64,000 bases of DNA from Phallus indusiatus (Eukaryota > Basidiomycota > Agaricomycetes > Phallales > Phallaceae): positions 934,879 through 998,878 of the forward strand of contig JAQFWX010000010.1 in NCBI GenBank assembly GCA_027605045.1, read 5' to 3'. Below the pieces are notes generated by a model, which saw only the letters and a program-made list of their open reading frames with translations, was not told where the DNA came from and made no database searches. Below, piece by piece: positions 24,691-36,301 of this stretch; position 1 is the first letter of the stretch, and every line of letters begins with the position of its first letter. The translations under genes were made by a program, and so were the position numbers.

Positions 24691-25190
24691 TCTATGGATA
24701 ATCCGGCGATACCAGTGACGATCCGCACAACCCATTCCCTTTTCCGCTCTTCTTCTCGATGGATAGGCATACCAGAAAGTGCTTTCCGACTGTTTGACGT
24801 TCGCCAATGTGTGATTTGAACAAGACGGCTTGTTCATTGCAGCCTAGAGCAAACGATAAGCCTGGAAGAGCATGGGTCTTTGTTAGGTGTGTGAAAATAT
24901 TCTTCCGCGCTGGTGCGTCTTCGTGTAGGACGTAATAATTGACATCGGAAACGAAATTCAACCACTCTACAAACAGTGTCGGACGATATCAATTTTCAAA
25001 TCAGCGAACAAACATACCTTCAGAGACAGACGTAACTGTTGTACAGCTTGAACTGGGTGGTCAAAAGTACGTGTGCGTGTATATCTGGCGAAGGAAGTTG
25101 CTGGTGTCGGAATGTTTTAGGTCTACGAAAAAACTTTCTCTCGTATCGTGGTTGGCAGTGGTGGACGCTGGTGGACGCATGACTCAGAGC
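24691..25190 (+). repeat. Dispersed repeat shared with 39850-40370
   Basis: Matching blocks in direct orientation include CTCTTCTCGAT, GTGTGAAAATATTCTTCCGCG, GTCGGACGATATCAA and CAGCGAACAAACATACC. On the minus strand a coding-like segment (YVLHEDAPARKNIFTHLT) has a partial counterpart in the other copy, with GTATGT and TGTAG splice-like signals upstream. Both copies are broken by stops in any continuous reading, so this is probably a remnant of an unrecognised gene. Confidence 0.45.
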
Positions 25191-25447
25191 GTCAATAGGT
25201 TAGTTTTGCACGGTGCGTCCAAAGTTCAGATTTCTCCATTTGAACTTCAGGCTTACTTCTTCCTTCAGTTCCGCTCAAATAAACAGCTGTTAGGTTCTCC
25301 TCAGTTGCCTTTACTGCATCATCTAACATATAACCTTCCATCACTCTCATATCTCCTTTCCGATATGTTTAAAACGAATTCCAAAGGACATCCAATACGA
25401 GGATACGTCATCTCTCATGTCACCAGCTGTTGACCCTCTTCGTCCGC

Positions 25448-25757
25448 TGATACGTGCGCCTCAGGAGCGAACAGGGAAGATAAGGGAATCAGCGAATGTG
25501 TGCTCAGAGGGAGAAATAGGAGGGAAACATTGTTATTGTATTTGTAAGATAAAGAAAGGTTTTTATATACATGATTTGGGAATTTCCAGGGAATTGGAAT
25601 GGTGCTAAAATGTAATCTAAAAAGAATGGAAAAGGCTAAATGTTTAATTGCGAACGGGTGAAAGGTACAAAATAATCAATTTTGGCACAAGATTGACGGA
25701 CCGGCGCATATACCGAGCGCTGACAAATCTCTGCATAGCCTGTTTCCGCGAGCAACA
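25448..25757 (+). mobile_element. LTR-like insert (family X), 310-bp copy
   Basis: It starts TGATACGTGCGCCTCAGGAG and ends CGCGAGCAACA, as in the insert inside the copia leader (7772-8337) and at the rim of 29146-36451. The candidate 4-bp duplication is CCGC/CCAC (one mismatch). It is shorter than the others, suggesting internal deletions. No ORF is seen. Confidence 0.45.
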
Positions 25758-26879
25758 CCACGGCCGACCAATGTTCCATAAGATAGAAAGCTAACTCTGG
25801 AAAGTACGTATGTTAGGTGGTAAACAGTCCTTTTCACAAGTTTCGCTCGGAGCTAACGTTTATAAGCCACATCCCATTCACCTTCTCGTTTCCAGTAGAG
25901 ACAAGTATCGTCTCAGCTTCATTCTCTCCTTCTGACACTTCGTCAGTAAAGGCTTCGAATCAAAACTTCCATCCCCTGTAAGTGTGAGAACGTTGAACTT
26001 CCTCTGCAGCTGGTAAGTAGTATGTTTCTTCAATGCGATTACTTGACCTTTTGATCCACTCTTACTTCTTAATTAAGGCCTACTTTCGAAGTATGTACTC
26101 CGTAGGTGCTAGGTCCAGAACGCTGCACTCCGCAGGACCACGCAACTCTCCGAGTCCCGTCGCACGACCACGATCTTACCTCCAAGTTAAGGCATTTTTT
26201 CTCAAGCTTTACAAGATCTAATCGTGTTGTCAATGTTATACGGACGAAATTCCACTTACTACACACTGAAAAACTGCACCGGCTCGCGGAGACGAAAGAC
26301 TGTCTTACGCAGTGGTGTGCAGGCCCAGACTTTCCTTGCTCGTAAATTAGGATCTGAAACCCATCGCGGCTGGCATTATTTAATGAAATAGTGACCCGCA
26401 ATCTGACGGATATAAGGAAATGTCTTCTTCTACACGCACGAGGCCGGCTCGTTACGCCATTCTTTACACTGTGTCATGGTTTGTTTCGTCCTGAGAGCGC
26501 ACCTGACCAACTCGTGCTGTTGCGCATCTTCGGTTTTCCGAAAGATACTATTTTGAGTATTCACCTATGGAACAGTATCTAATTATAATCTCGCCTTTCT
26601 CTACGTTTGAAACCCACTTTCTTGCATGCCAATCTATCGAGAAGAGAAGCAAAAAGAGGTGCGGGTTGTGTGAATATTAATAGTCACTAGTATCGCCGTA
26701 TTGCAATGTGCACGTTGTTTTTTCCTTTTCATCTGCGAATAACTGACTAGGTTGTATTTTCAGATAACGTGTTATCTTTGCGTCACGACTCCTTGTCTAA
26801 GTACACCCAAAAAAATATATTATCGTGCGTGATTTCTAAAGTGAAATGTCGGCCTGCTTCAAATCACGGTAGCGCGTAA
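25758..26879. other. Intergenic, no gene recognised
   Basis: Part of it (26220-26580) is a distant copy of the DUF6535 upstream flank near 18000-18270: GGAGACGAA, GAACCCATCGC and the CTTCTTCTAC block appear in the same order. No supported coding sequence is seen. Confidence 0.45.
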
Positions 26880-28036
26880 GGCTGGACCAATTTTTAAGGT
26901 GATATACTTTTGCATATGAACATGTAAGTGACTATTTGGTCCCGCTTGACCACAATGGATGCTTACACTCTTGCACGTAGCCTATCGCGAGTGTGCAGGA
27001 AGATACGAAGGAGAATGTGCAAGCGTTTTTCTTGTTGCTGCCTCAGGCCTCTGCATTGAATCTGCACGTTAACACTAAAAGTATGCCCCAACCATCGTAA
27101 TCAACATCGAACACTATTCGTTAAAGACACGTTATTCGATTGCGAAAGTGGCTGGACGCGAACATCACCTGTCCTATGAAATTAAAGTCGGCAGATCCCC
27201 TATTCTCTCCTGAGGGAATACAGTTATGGATGTTAAATTCTTGGGACGATGTTAGTTTGAGGGTAAGAAATTTTGCCGCAAGCCTGTCACTCCTACGAAG
27301 ATAACTATGAGCATAGTAGTAGTTACATGCAAACGAAGACGGCGGCAGGAGTCAAGACATAGTTGAAGATTACATCGGATGTTTTGCCTAGTAAGCGCAA
27401 TGCGTGTTTTGTGTTGCTATGCTCTTAAGTCACTAACTATGACGTCTGTTTTCAAAACTCATTTTAAATCACTTGTCCCATCTTCAGCCCACCAGCCCTT
27501 CGCTCCAAGCCTTACTTTCTAACCTTTTTGCTTTCCCTCTTAAGAATATATGCCGTTCATTGACAAATTATCGAATGCTCATGGTTCTCAGTTCGTATTA
27601 CTTGTCTTTTAGGGCTTATACATATTCCTCTATCTTATTCGCTGCGTGGCATTGCTATTCGCTCTCCAAGGAACTCGTGTTTGCCTACTGTGTTGGATGG
27701 GCGGAAAGGAAATATTAATGACCACGGTACTTGTGGTCAGTCTGCACTAGTAAAGCTGATGGTCCGCCCTTTGGATCATCGGAAGAATTTGACTGGGAGT
27801 TTGCAGCCGATCACAACTCTCAAAACTTGTGTTATCGCTCACGAGGAGGTTAGTTGCATCCAATAATATTGTAAAGGTTCATCCGTAACTACAGCAAATA
27901 AACGGAAAAAAACAATCAGAGCTCGCCTTGAAAATGAGCATATGCGCATAATAAATAACCTGATCCTTCAACAACGATGGATACATTTGATGCGGCTGTA
28001 TGCTCGGCCATTCATGCACTAATCCGCGACACGTAG
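26880..28036 (-). repeat. Duplicated 3' flank of DUF6535 gene C
   Basis: On the minus strand this follows the stop codon of gene C and corresponds to 988-2140 and 22902-24500. No coding sequence is supported. Confidence 0.55.
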
Positions 28037-29229
28037 CTATTGATCTATTTGACGGGGTGTCTTTGACCAAATGGACTCCAACGCCTTTTTCATCCAATTT
28101 GCCACGCCGGCGGAACGGTAGTTTTGACGCTAGATAAATGTCTCAGTAAAGGGGGCTTTCAAAGACGATGATATCTGTGAAACGAAGTACCTCGAACACC
28201 TGAGCACGCTCTTCGGTATTATGGTCCTTGTCTGACATCGCTGCATTCCCAGGTGCAGACGGATCGGCAGTGACCTCGAGTTGTGTGTGGAACACGCCTA
28301 TAAGCTGCCCAAACTCACGCGCAGATCCCGGTAGTATAGAATGAAAGTAGTCTTTGAATTCGATATTCCACCTACATCTAGTAGGTAAGTTTGCCAAGTC
28401 ATCAGATTGCGCTAGTTCATTCATAGAGTCAAATAGCTTGTTTAACCCATCCTTCTCAAGCTTTGATTTTACAAGCCTGAAAAAACTTTTTGTATCGCAT
28501 TCGAAGAACAAGAGGAGTCTCCATAGTTGAAAAAGCACGGAGGGGTCGTAAAGAATGGCGAACAGGGGATTCTTCTTGGCGCCGACGGATTTGAGGAGGT
28601 CCATTATGATTGTGTATAACCTCGTGTCCCATTGTAGGGGCAGACAATTTTCGAGGTTCAAAAGGCATTTTGAAAAGTGGGATATTCGATCCTGTGTATC
28701 ATCGCGATCATTCAGGAGGATTGTAGATAGATGGTGTCGGTTCTGGGGCACGAGCAGCAGCAAGAACAGGGGAGGTGTGTTAACTGTGAGATCCCATTTG
28801 AGATCTCGCGAGTACCATTGATATAGGAGGCAGAGGTCGTGGTGATTCGTAAAAGGCAGATGGTTATTCGGTTGAGTGTTCATTGAGATCCTCATGTCAG
28901 ACAGAGATTGAACTGCCAAACGTCTGGCTTCATCTGTCATAGACTCGCACCAGAACGAGTCCACGCAGCAAATATCTCTGAAGAAACGAAGAGCAACCTC
29001 TAATGTGCGAGGGCTACCAAAGAATATATGGAGCCAAAACCCCTGAACAACATTTTCCAAGGATTCCTGTCTTTTTTCTTTATCAGTGATGACCGGAGTA
29101 TCGGAAGTGAGGTTACGATAAATGGTGGTAAAGAGGAGATAGCGCTGAAGCGTGCGTCTCAGGAGTAATCAGGAAGGAAAGGGGAGCCGGCGTGTGTGAA
29201 GAAGGAGTAGAATAGAGTAAATAGGTGTA

Positions 29230-29626
29230 TGTTAGGGCTACTCAGCTCACACTAGAGGGAGGGGATCCTAAGTAATATATTGGAAGGTAACTATACTACT
29301 CACCTAGAGGGAGGGGATCCTAAGAGAACAAGCTTAGGGACCCTCACTCTAGGTACAGCTACTATATACATAAAACGACGACGCGGCGTGCGGCCCTGGC
29401 ACAGCTAAGTGCCAGGCGCCCAAGCCGAGCCTAAGCGACGTGATGTCACGGGCATCACGCCGTGTACGAGCGCGCAACGCGCGCGAGTAGAGAAGGTGAA
29501 ACATGGACGGAGAGAATAAACGGATGGTAGAAGTAATGCACGGGAAATATAAATAAGATAGAAATAGATATATACCGATGATAATAAATAAGGAAAAATG
29601 AGGGGACGCGGTAGCGTACCCTGACA
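29230..29626 (-). repeat. Gypsy 3' LTR (397 bp)
   Basis: Plus-strand ends are TGTTAGGG and CCCTGACA. It contains two direct copies of CTAGAGGGAGGGGATCCTAAG about 52 bp apart, present in every LTR of this family here. It is preceded by the target duplication GTGTA and followed by the polypurine tract. Confidence 0.95.
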
Positions 29627-29637
29627 CCACCCCCCCT

Positions 29638-32600
29638 TCAACGAGGCGGCGTCCCGACGCCTGTAGCTTCGACTAATGATGCTTGCAACTTGGAGAAATC
29701 GAACCGAGGGCGACGATGGAAAAGGAGACCATGTTAGGGCTACTCAGCTCACACTAGAGGGAGGGGATCCTAAGTAATATATTGGAAGATAACTATACTA
29801 CTCACCTAGAGGGAGGGGATCCTAAGAGAACAAGCTTAGGGACCCTCACTCTAGGTACAGCTACTATATACATAAAACGACGACGCGGCGTGCGGCCCTG
29901 ACACAGCTAAGTGCCAGGCGCCCGAGCCGAGCCTAAGCGACGTGATGTCACGGGCATCACGCCGTGTACGAGCGCGCAACGCGCGCGAGTAGAGAAGGTG
30001 AAATATAGACGGAGAAAACAAACGGATGGTAGAGGTAATGCACGGGAAATATAAATAAGATAGAAATAGATATATACCGATGATAATAAATAAGGAAAAA
30101 CGAGGGGACGCGGTAGCGTACCCTGACAGACCATTTATCGAGCGCGGCGCACTCGGGTGCTCACGGTGGAACTGCCTAATGAGATCTGGGGCTGCAATAT
30201 TCGACTCGGGTTCCCATTGATCATGCTCGGGACCATAGCCTTCCCAACGCACCTTATATTCGAGTCGTCTCCGGAATACACGACTGTCCAAAATCCGTTC
30301 CACGACGTAGTGCTCACCGTCATCTCTGATCTCTGGAGGTGGGGGAGCCTTGACGCGACGACCCGGGATTGTATCTTCAACCTTTGGACGCAACTTCCCG
30401 ACGTGGAATACTGGATGAAGCCTTGACATCGACAGTGGTAAACGCAGCTTATATGCGTGCGACCCGACCTTGCTGACTATCGGAAAAGGCCCTAAGTACC
30501 GATGTGATAACTTGGCGGAGGGCCTGGTGGTACGAATGTCGCTCGAATCGAGGTATACCTTGTCGCCAACCTTGTATTCAGGTGCCGGGATGTGTTTCCG
30601 ATCGTAGTACTTGGCCATCTCGTCCTTCGACTTGGCTATGGCGGCCTTGGCTTCCTCTATCGTCGACTCCATACGCGTCTTGAACTCGTTGACAGATTCG
30701 ATCTTGGAGTCGGCAACCAGCGGTTCGAATCCCATACGAGGATGTCGTCCAGTGTCGAGCTCGAACGGTGTCGCGCGCGTTGCTGAGTGTACGTGGTTGT
30801 TATATGCGAACTCAGCCAAGGGCAGTATCTGGTCCCAGTCGTCCTGCCGCTCAGAGGTGAAAAGTCGAAGGTATTGTTCGACTTCTGCGTTGACACGCTC
30901 CGTCTGACCATCGGTTTGAGGATGATATGCCGTAGAGGGTGCAAGCCGTATGCCAAGGAGCCTAGAAAGCTCCTGTGTGAAGCGGGACGCGAACTGGGGA
31001 CCTCTGTCAGAGATCACCTTCATGGGAAGACCATGAAGCTTCCAGACGTGTTGAAGGTACAGACGGGCTAGACCTGTCGCGTCAAGTGTCGTAAATGTCG
31101 GCACGAAATGAACCCGTTTGGTGAGAGAGTCGACGACAGAGAGGATCGCGTCGAAACCGTTGGATTCTGGCAGCTCCACGATGAAGTCGACCGAGATGTG
31201 TTCCCAGGGTCGACTTGGCACTTCTGTGGGTCGGAGAAGGCCATAGGGAGCATGACGAGGGGGTTTCGTACGTAGACACATGTCGCAGGCCTCGACGTAG
31301 CGTTGGACATACCTGGAGACACCTGGCCACCAGAAGGTGCGCGAAACGAGCTCAAGAGTCTTGAAACGACCCGGGTGACCACCGAGTTTGGTGTCGTGGT
31401 GCCTGGAAAGGATTTTCCGACGCAGCTCGTCGACGTTTGGCACGTAAACCTTGCCGCGATAGTAGAGGAGGTCCTGGTCTTCAAACCATTCCGATGAGTG
31501 AGCTGAACGACCACCCAGTGCGCGAAGTGTTGCAACGGCTTTGGAAACGCTATCTTCGACCTTGCCTTCCCGATTGGCCTTGCGAATCTGGCGTAGCAAG
31601 TCCTCCTCCTCCCCTTTAAGGCGGAATGTTTGCAGAGCATTGATTGCAAACATTTCGGGTCGGATTAGGGTGACGCCACGATTGTCGTCCTTTCCCGAGC
31701 CATGATCTGGGCGGCGGGATAGGCCATCAGGTTTCCCCATCGACTTACCCGGTATATGCTGTAGGGTGAAGTCGAATCGCGAGAGATATACTGACCATCT
31801 AGCTTGACGACGATTGAGGTTTCGCGCGGACATGAAATACTCGAGATTCTTGTGATCAGTCCGTATGTCGATAGGGTGAGATGCGCCTTCGAGAAAGTGT
31901 CGCCATTCCTCTAAAGATCGTATGATAGCGAGCATCTCCTTGTCGTGAATCTCATAGTTGCGTTCGACAGGGCTGAGGGCCTTCGAGAAGAACGCAACTG
32001 GGTGCCATTTACCGTCCTCGTTCGACAACTGTGAGAGAACCGCGCCTGTTGCAAAGTCGGAGCTGTCTGCTTCAACCCGGTAAGGATTAGCGGGGTTGGG
32101 AATGAGAAGAATGGGGGCAGAGGTGATCGACGACTTCAGAGTATCGAAAGCATGCTGACAAGTGTCGGACCAGACGAAGGGCGTATCTTTCTTGGTTAAC
32201 CCGAACATGGGATTGGCAATACGCGCGAAATCCTTGATAAACCGATGGTAGAAGTTGGCGAAGCCCAAGAAGGACTGAACCTCAGTGACGTTCTTCGGGA
32301 TGGGCCAGTCTCTGACACCCGAGACTTTCGCGGGATCCATCTCGACTGTGTTCTCGGAAATGACAACACCCAAGTACTCGATCTTAGTCCGGCAGAACTC
32401 GCACTTCTCTGCCTTGAGATACAGCTTGTGCTCGCGGAGACGTTTGAGAACGCGTCGTGTTACCTGGTCATGTTGTTCCCGATCCCGAGTATAGATGAGA
32501 ATGTCGTCGATGTAGACGGCAACGACACCTTCCGAGATCATGTCCTCGAAGATCTCGTTCATCATTGTCTGGAAGGTCGCAGGGCTATTTGTGAGACCAA

Positions 32601-33984
32601 AGAACATTACCAGAGGTTCGAAAAGGCCGCGGTTGGTGCGGAAAGCAGCCTTCCACTCGTCTCCTTCCTTTATCCGCACATTGTTGTAACCCCAGCGCAC
32701 GTCCAGCTTGGTAAAGTACCGGGCACCTTGCAATTTGTTGATGAGCTCTGAGATCAGGGGCAGCGGGTAACGGTTCTTAATCGTCATAGCATTCAATGCC
32801 CGATAGTCCTGGATGAGACGAAGAGAACCATCTTTCTTCTTAATGAAGAATACCGGGGACGCCATGGGCGACTTGGAGGGTCGGATTCGTCCAGACGCAA
32901 GGTTTTCTTCTAGAAACGCGTCTAACTCGGCCTGCTCGTTGGGTGACAACGGGTAGATCTTGCACGACTTGGGCTCAGAACCTGGCACAAGCTCTATCGG
33001 GTGATCCCACTTCTTTGATTGCGGCAACGAGTCGAACGACTCCTTCGAGAAAATGTCGGCAAAGTCGTGGAACATCTCTGGCACGATATCCCGAAAACCC
33101 TTGGGAGCTGGTGCGTCTGCGTTGTTGGCGTGGGCCTGCGCCAGTCGCTGGGAGATGGTCTCGGTGGCATATATGCGGTGAGTGTCGGGCTCGTCGGGTA
33201 GCATTGATATCGCGAACAGTCGATCACCCTCTTCAATCTCAGACTCGACGTCGACCAGGTCTGGTATGTCAGGATCATCGGCCTCAGTGTCGTCGAGCTC
33301 TGGCAGAGGTGCGCGTCGGATCTGTTGGAACGTGCGCCTAGAGAGCTTACCCGCTGGCCAGCGTGGGGCACAAGACCGACAGCTGGGGCTGCAGCGCATG
33401 AACTCTACTTGACCAGTTGTGTAGTCTATAACGGGATTGTGAGCCTTGAACCACGGCAGTCCAAACAGGACGGGATACTTGAGTGAGGTAACGGCGAACA
33501 AGGTGCGTTCAGAGTGATCCCGAAAGCGAACAACGAGGTCGACAATGTGGGTGATAGAGCCAGCGTGGTTGGGCGTACCGTCGACGTTAAACACGGGAAT
33601 GGGTTTAGCAAGGCGTACGGAGGGAAGCCGATGTTTCTCGACAAAGTCACGATCGAGGAACATACCGCTAGCCCCGGTGTCCAGCATGGCCTTGCTGTGC
33701 AGCAGGGCTCCGGTGTCAACACTCTGTAGCTCTACTGGAATCTCTAGCTTCTGCGTGCCTGCGGTAGCTGCGAGTCGGTATTCCTTTGGCAATGCACGAC
33801 GTTGAGAAGGCGACAGCATACATGGGGTAGAAACAGAACGTGTGGCAGGTGGAGGCGATTCTTTGGGTTTGTCAGGGGATGCAGCAGGGGTAGTTAGATT
33901 CGAATCAGAAGTGTCATTTTGTTCGCGATCTATGTACAAAATGTCGAATCTATTAGATGTCGGCAACGAGGGTGCATCTGTCAC
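29638..33984 (-). pseudogene. Gypsy pol polyprotein, interrupted near its 3' end by a solo LTR
   Basis: The frame has no ATG at its start. It overlaps gag in the -1 frame (GAG TGA of gag lies over GTG ACA of pol) and is open upstream to at least 34040, so -1 frameshifting or a related mechanism is expected. Domains in order are the aspartic protease (LDTGASGMF), reverse transcriptase (LDVRWGYNNVRI, VYIDDILIY) and RNase H (EADSSDFATGAVLSQ, TDHKNLEYF). The integrase zinc finger (HHDTKLGGHPGRF...CDMC), the integrase core (VDFIVELP, SDRGPQF, DGQTERVN) and a C-terminal chromodomain (YVVERILDSR...VRWEGYGPEHDQWEP) follow. The solo LTR at 29732-30128 replaces the natural tail. Without it the frame continues to TGA at 29638, just before the polypurine tract. 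All catalytic domains are upstream of the break. Confidence 0.92.
29732..30128 (-). mobile_element. Solo gypsy LTR nested in gypsy pol
   Basis: This 397-bp LTR of the same family and orientation as its host is flanked by the perfect duplication GACCA (29727-29731 and 30129-30133). It truncates the pol frame just after the chromodomain: the frame runs into the LTR and stops at 29851. It differs from the host LTRs at several positions. Confidence 0.95.
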
Positions 33985-35291
33985 TCGTTGCCGTTTTGAA
34001 AATCCTCTACCTCTGTCGCAGCCACAGTCTCGCCCTGGGTCAGAGCAGAGTCACCACGCGCCTGGGCTTCCAACGCGTCCTTCTGGGCCAACAAATGTGT
34101 GATATTGTCGTCCAATTCGTCGGGCTGGAGATACCGAATGTCGTACGCGCGAGGGCATTCACGAGCCCAATGGCCTGTTGCTCCACAACGATGACATCTG
34201 GTCGATTCTGGGCCTAAGCGTCGACGAGCAGCGTCAACGTCCATCGGGTCATGTCTAACCTGGGATGTAGGAGCAGAAGCCGCAGGTCTAGGAGGCAACG
34301 CGGGCGCGAGTTGAGGTGCTGGCCTGGGAGGTGGGTAAGAAGGAGCTTGATAGGAAGGGGCAGGGGGCCTCCTCTGGATCTGGAGGGTCTGATACGACGG
34401 AAAAGGGTTGGGACGGGGTCGGTTAGTGGGGACAATCGCGGGATTCGTCTGAACCGTTCCAGAGCCTACGAGTCGGCGACGAGCAGCAGTGAAAGCCTCG
34501 TTGGCACGCCTGTCCATGTCAAACATGCGTGCTTGCCTGATCCAGCCCTCGTAGTCGTGAAGTGCGGGTCGGTCCTTCATCGTCGCTACCAGAGATGCAA
34601 TTGTCGGGTCCAAACCGTTACGAAAGTACGTGTTAATGGCGAGTCCTTCCGTAAAGCCAGCGTGCTCAATGAGCACGCGGAAGGCATCCACATACTCTTC
34701 TACAGTCCTGTTGCCTTGGACATAGCGGTTGGAATAGAGGGTGTTGATGGCATCCTCTTGCTCGGATTGTGGAAAGAAATCGGCCTTGAATCGTTCCCGA
34801 AAGGCATTCCAGTCTGCGAAGGGCTTCTCTCCTCTTTGATACTTTTTCAGCATAGATTCGCTGAAGGTAAGGGCGCGGCCTTCATTCATGTACGACATTG
34901 CCCAGCCGATTTTGAGTTCATCAGTCTCGAAATCGCGACTGCATATACTCATGTAAAACTCGACGGTGTTCCAGAAGGCACGACCCTTGGAGCGATCTCC
35001 GTCGAACGAAGGAGGTACAGCAGGTCGGGTATTTCGGGAAGAGCGTGAACTGGCTTGATGCTCAGGAGCCGGTGGTTGTCCAGGTGAGGACGCGTCGTCA
35101 ACAGGGGTGTTTTGGGTAGGAGCAGCTCTAGCCGCGTCTCGGATGCTCCGTAGGACCTCAATCATCTGTGAGGCCTGGGATTCCTGTCTTGCCATGCGGG
35201 CATCCATTTCCGCGAATTGCCGCATGATAATAGTCGCCACATCTTCGAGGGTGACGATTTGGGGTGCAGAGGGTGGGGGTGAGGAATCCAT
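33981..35291 (-). CDS. Gypsy gag polyprotein
   Basis: ATG 35291 (MDSSPPPSAPQ) is preferred over the longer open frame to 35408. It gives a 436-residue protein with a capsid region (PPSFDGDRSKGRAFWNTVEFYM... retrotransposon gag family), a proline-rich linker and one CCHC zinc knuckle (CHRCGATGHWAREC). It ends in GAG TGA at 33981-33983, overlapping pol in the -1 frame. It is intact. Confidence 0.9.
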   Translation of the reverse strand: MDSSPPPSAPQIVTLEDVATIIMRQFAEMDARMARQESQASQMIEVLRSIRDAARAAPTQNTPVDDASSPGQPPAPEHQASSRSSRNTRPAVPPSFDGDRSKGRAFWNTVEFYMSICSRDFETDELKIGWAMSYMNEGRALTFSESMLKKYQRGEKPFADWNAFRERFKADFFPQSEQEDAINTLYSNRYVQGNRTVEEYVDAFRVLIEHAGFTEGLAINTYFRNGLDPTIASLVATMKDRPALHDYEGWIRQARMFDMDRRANEAFTAARRRLVGSGTVQTNPAIVPTNRPRPNPFPSYQTLQIQRRPPAPSYQAPSYPPPRPAPQLAPALPPRPAASAPTSQVRHDPMDVDAARRRLGPESTRCHRCGATGHWARECPRAYDIRYLQPDELDDNITHLLAQKDALEAQARGDSALTQGETVAATEVEDFQNGNE

Positions 35292-35445
35292 GAGAGAGAG
35301 AGAAAGGAAAAAAGGGGTTTTTTGGACGGAGCAGAGGGGTCGATTATAGACGGGACTCGAGGGGAAAATACGACGCTGCGATAGTCGGTGTCGAGCGCGA
35401 TTTTTCAATAGTGAGTGTCGATAGAAACGACCAGTCTGCGAGTAG

Positions 35446-35456
35446 AAGCTTGTTCT
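35446..35456 (-). other. Self-complementary primer-binding site of the gypsy element
   Basis: Two bases inside the 5' LTR border, the 11 bases AAGCTTGTTCT (plus strand) are the exact reverse complement of AGAACAAGCTT at 35554-35564 inside the LTR. In Tf1 of fission yeast and sushi-type chromoviruses the first 11 nt of the transcript fold back on the PBS and prime reverse transcription. The same length and position here suggest that mechanism and place the transcript start at 35564 on the minus strand. No tRNA 3' end complement was recognised. Confidence 0.75.
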
Positions 35457-35458
35457 AC

Positions 35459-35855
35459 TGTTAGGGCTACTCAGCTCACACTAGAGGGAGGGGATCCTAA
35501 GTAATATATTGGAAGGTAACTATACTACTCACCTAGAGGGAGGGGATCCTAAGAGAACAAGCTTAGGGACCCTCACTCTAGGTACAGCTACTATATACAT
35601 AAAACGACGACGCGGCGTGCGGCCCTGGCACAGCTAAGTGCCAGGCGCCCAAGCCGAGCCTAAGCGACATGATGTCACGGGCATCACGCCGTGTACGAGC
35701 GCGCAACGCGCGCGAGTAGAGAAGGTGAAACATGGACGGAGAGAATAAACGGATGGTAGAAGTAATGCACGGGAAATATAAATAAGATAGAAATAGATAT
35801 ATACCGATGATAATAAATAAGGAAAAATGAGGGGACGCGGTAGCGTACCCTGACA
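35459..35855 (-). repeat. Gypsy 5' LTR (397 bp)
   Basis: It is identical to the LTR at 29230-29626 except for one CG to CA change at about 35668. The internal 21-bp direct repeats lie at 35481-35501 and 35533-35553. It is followed by the GTGTA duplication and the remnant of the outer insert. Confidence 0.95.
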
Positions 35856-36274
35856 GTGTAAGAGAAGAGGAAATAGTAGTAGAATAGAAAATAAAGTGGA
35901 TTTTGAAAGCAATGTTGGGTTTTTAAGTGAGAGTGCGACTTAAGGTTGATTTTCTGAGTAAAACGGGGAATAGAACTTGTTTTTCTACGTCGAAAACGAC
36001 GTTCTTAAATACATTTTTAGTCTAACTAATTTTCCGCTAATTCCGGAACTCTAATTCCCCTTTTGAACGACGGTCTTTTCAAAAAAATAGCAAAATGGAG
36101 AAACTAACAAAAGAGACACAAAGAAATGGATAAATGGAGGAAATAAAACAAAGGAACTAGACGGAACAGATTTTTAAAGGATTTCTGAACGCTGAAGATT
36201 GAATCTAAGTAAAAGAAAGAAAGAAAACTTAAGTCCGAATGGTCTAGCAGCTCCGGGATAGTCCAAACGAGGTT

Positions 36275-36301
36275 ACTGTCTGGTTGTTCCAACCAGACAG
36301 T
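36275..36301. other. Perfect 11-bp hairpin in the outer insert
   Basis: ACTGTCTGGTT, a 5-nt spacer GTTCC, then AACCAGACAGT. A perfect stem in the family X sequence could be a terminator-like or packaging-type RNA fold; nothing more can be said. Confidence 0.6.

Larger units (their letters stand above)
29230..35855 (-). mobile_element. Ty3/gypsy chromovirus with self-priming signature
   Basis: Two 397-bp LTRs (29230-29626 and 35459-35855) differ at one position (CG/CA), and a perfect 5-bp duplication GTGTA flanks them (29225-29229 and 35856-35860). Gag and pol lie on the minus strand in overlapping frames. A G-rich polypurine tract (GAAGGGGGGGG on minus) abuts the 3' LTR. Pol ends in a chromodomain, which defines chromoviruses. 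A solo LTR of the same family is nested near the pol 3' end. The near-identical LTRs mean a very recent insertion. Confidence 0.95.

Noticed and set aside
24939..25433. 164-residue plus-strand ORF
   Set aside because: Starts with a non-ATG codon, spans the border of a repeat and is not preserved in the copy at 39850-40370.
29349..29641. Repeated about 80-110 residue ORFs in the gypsy LTRs (also at 5772, 23541, 29907, 35634)
   Set aside because: They are chance ORFs of the LTR, open on several frames, and recur only because the LTR recurs.
30721..30731. Perfect-looking tRNA B box GGTTCGAATCC
   Set aside because: It lies in the integrase coding region of the gypsy pol, with no tRNA fold around it.
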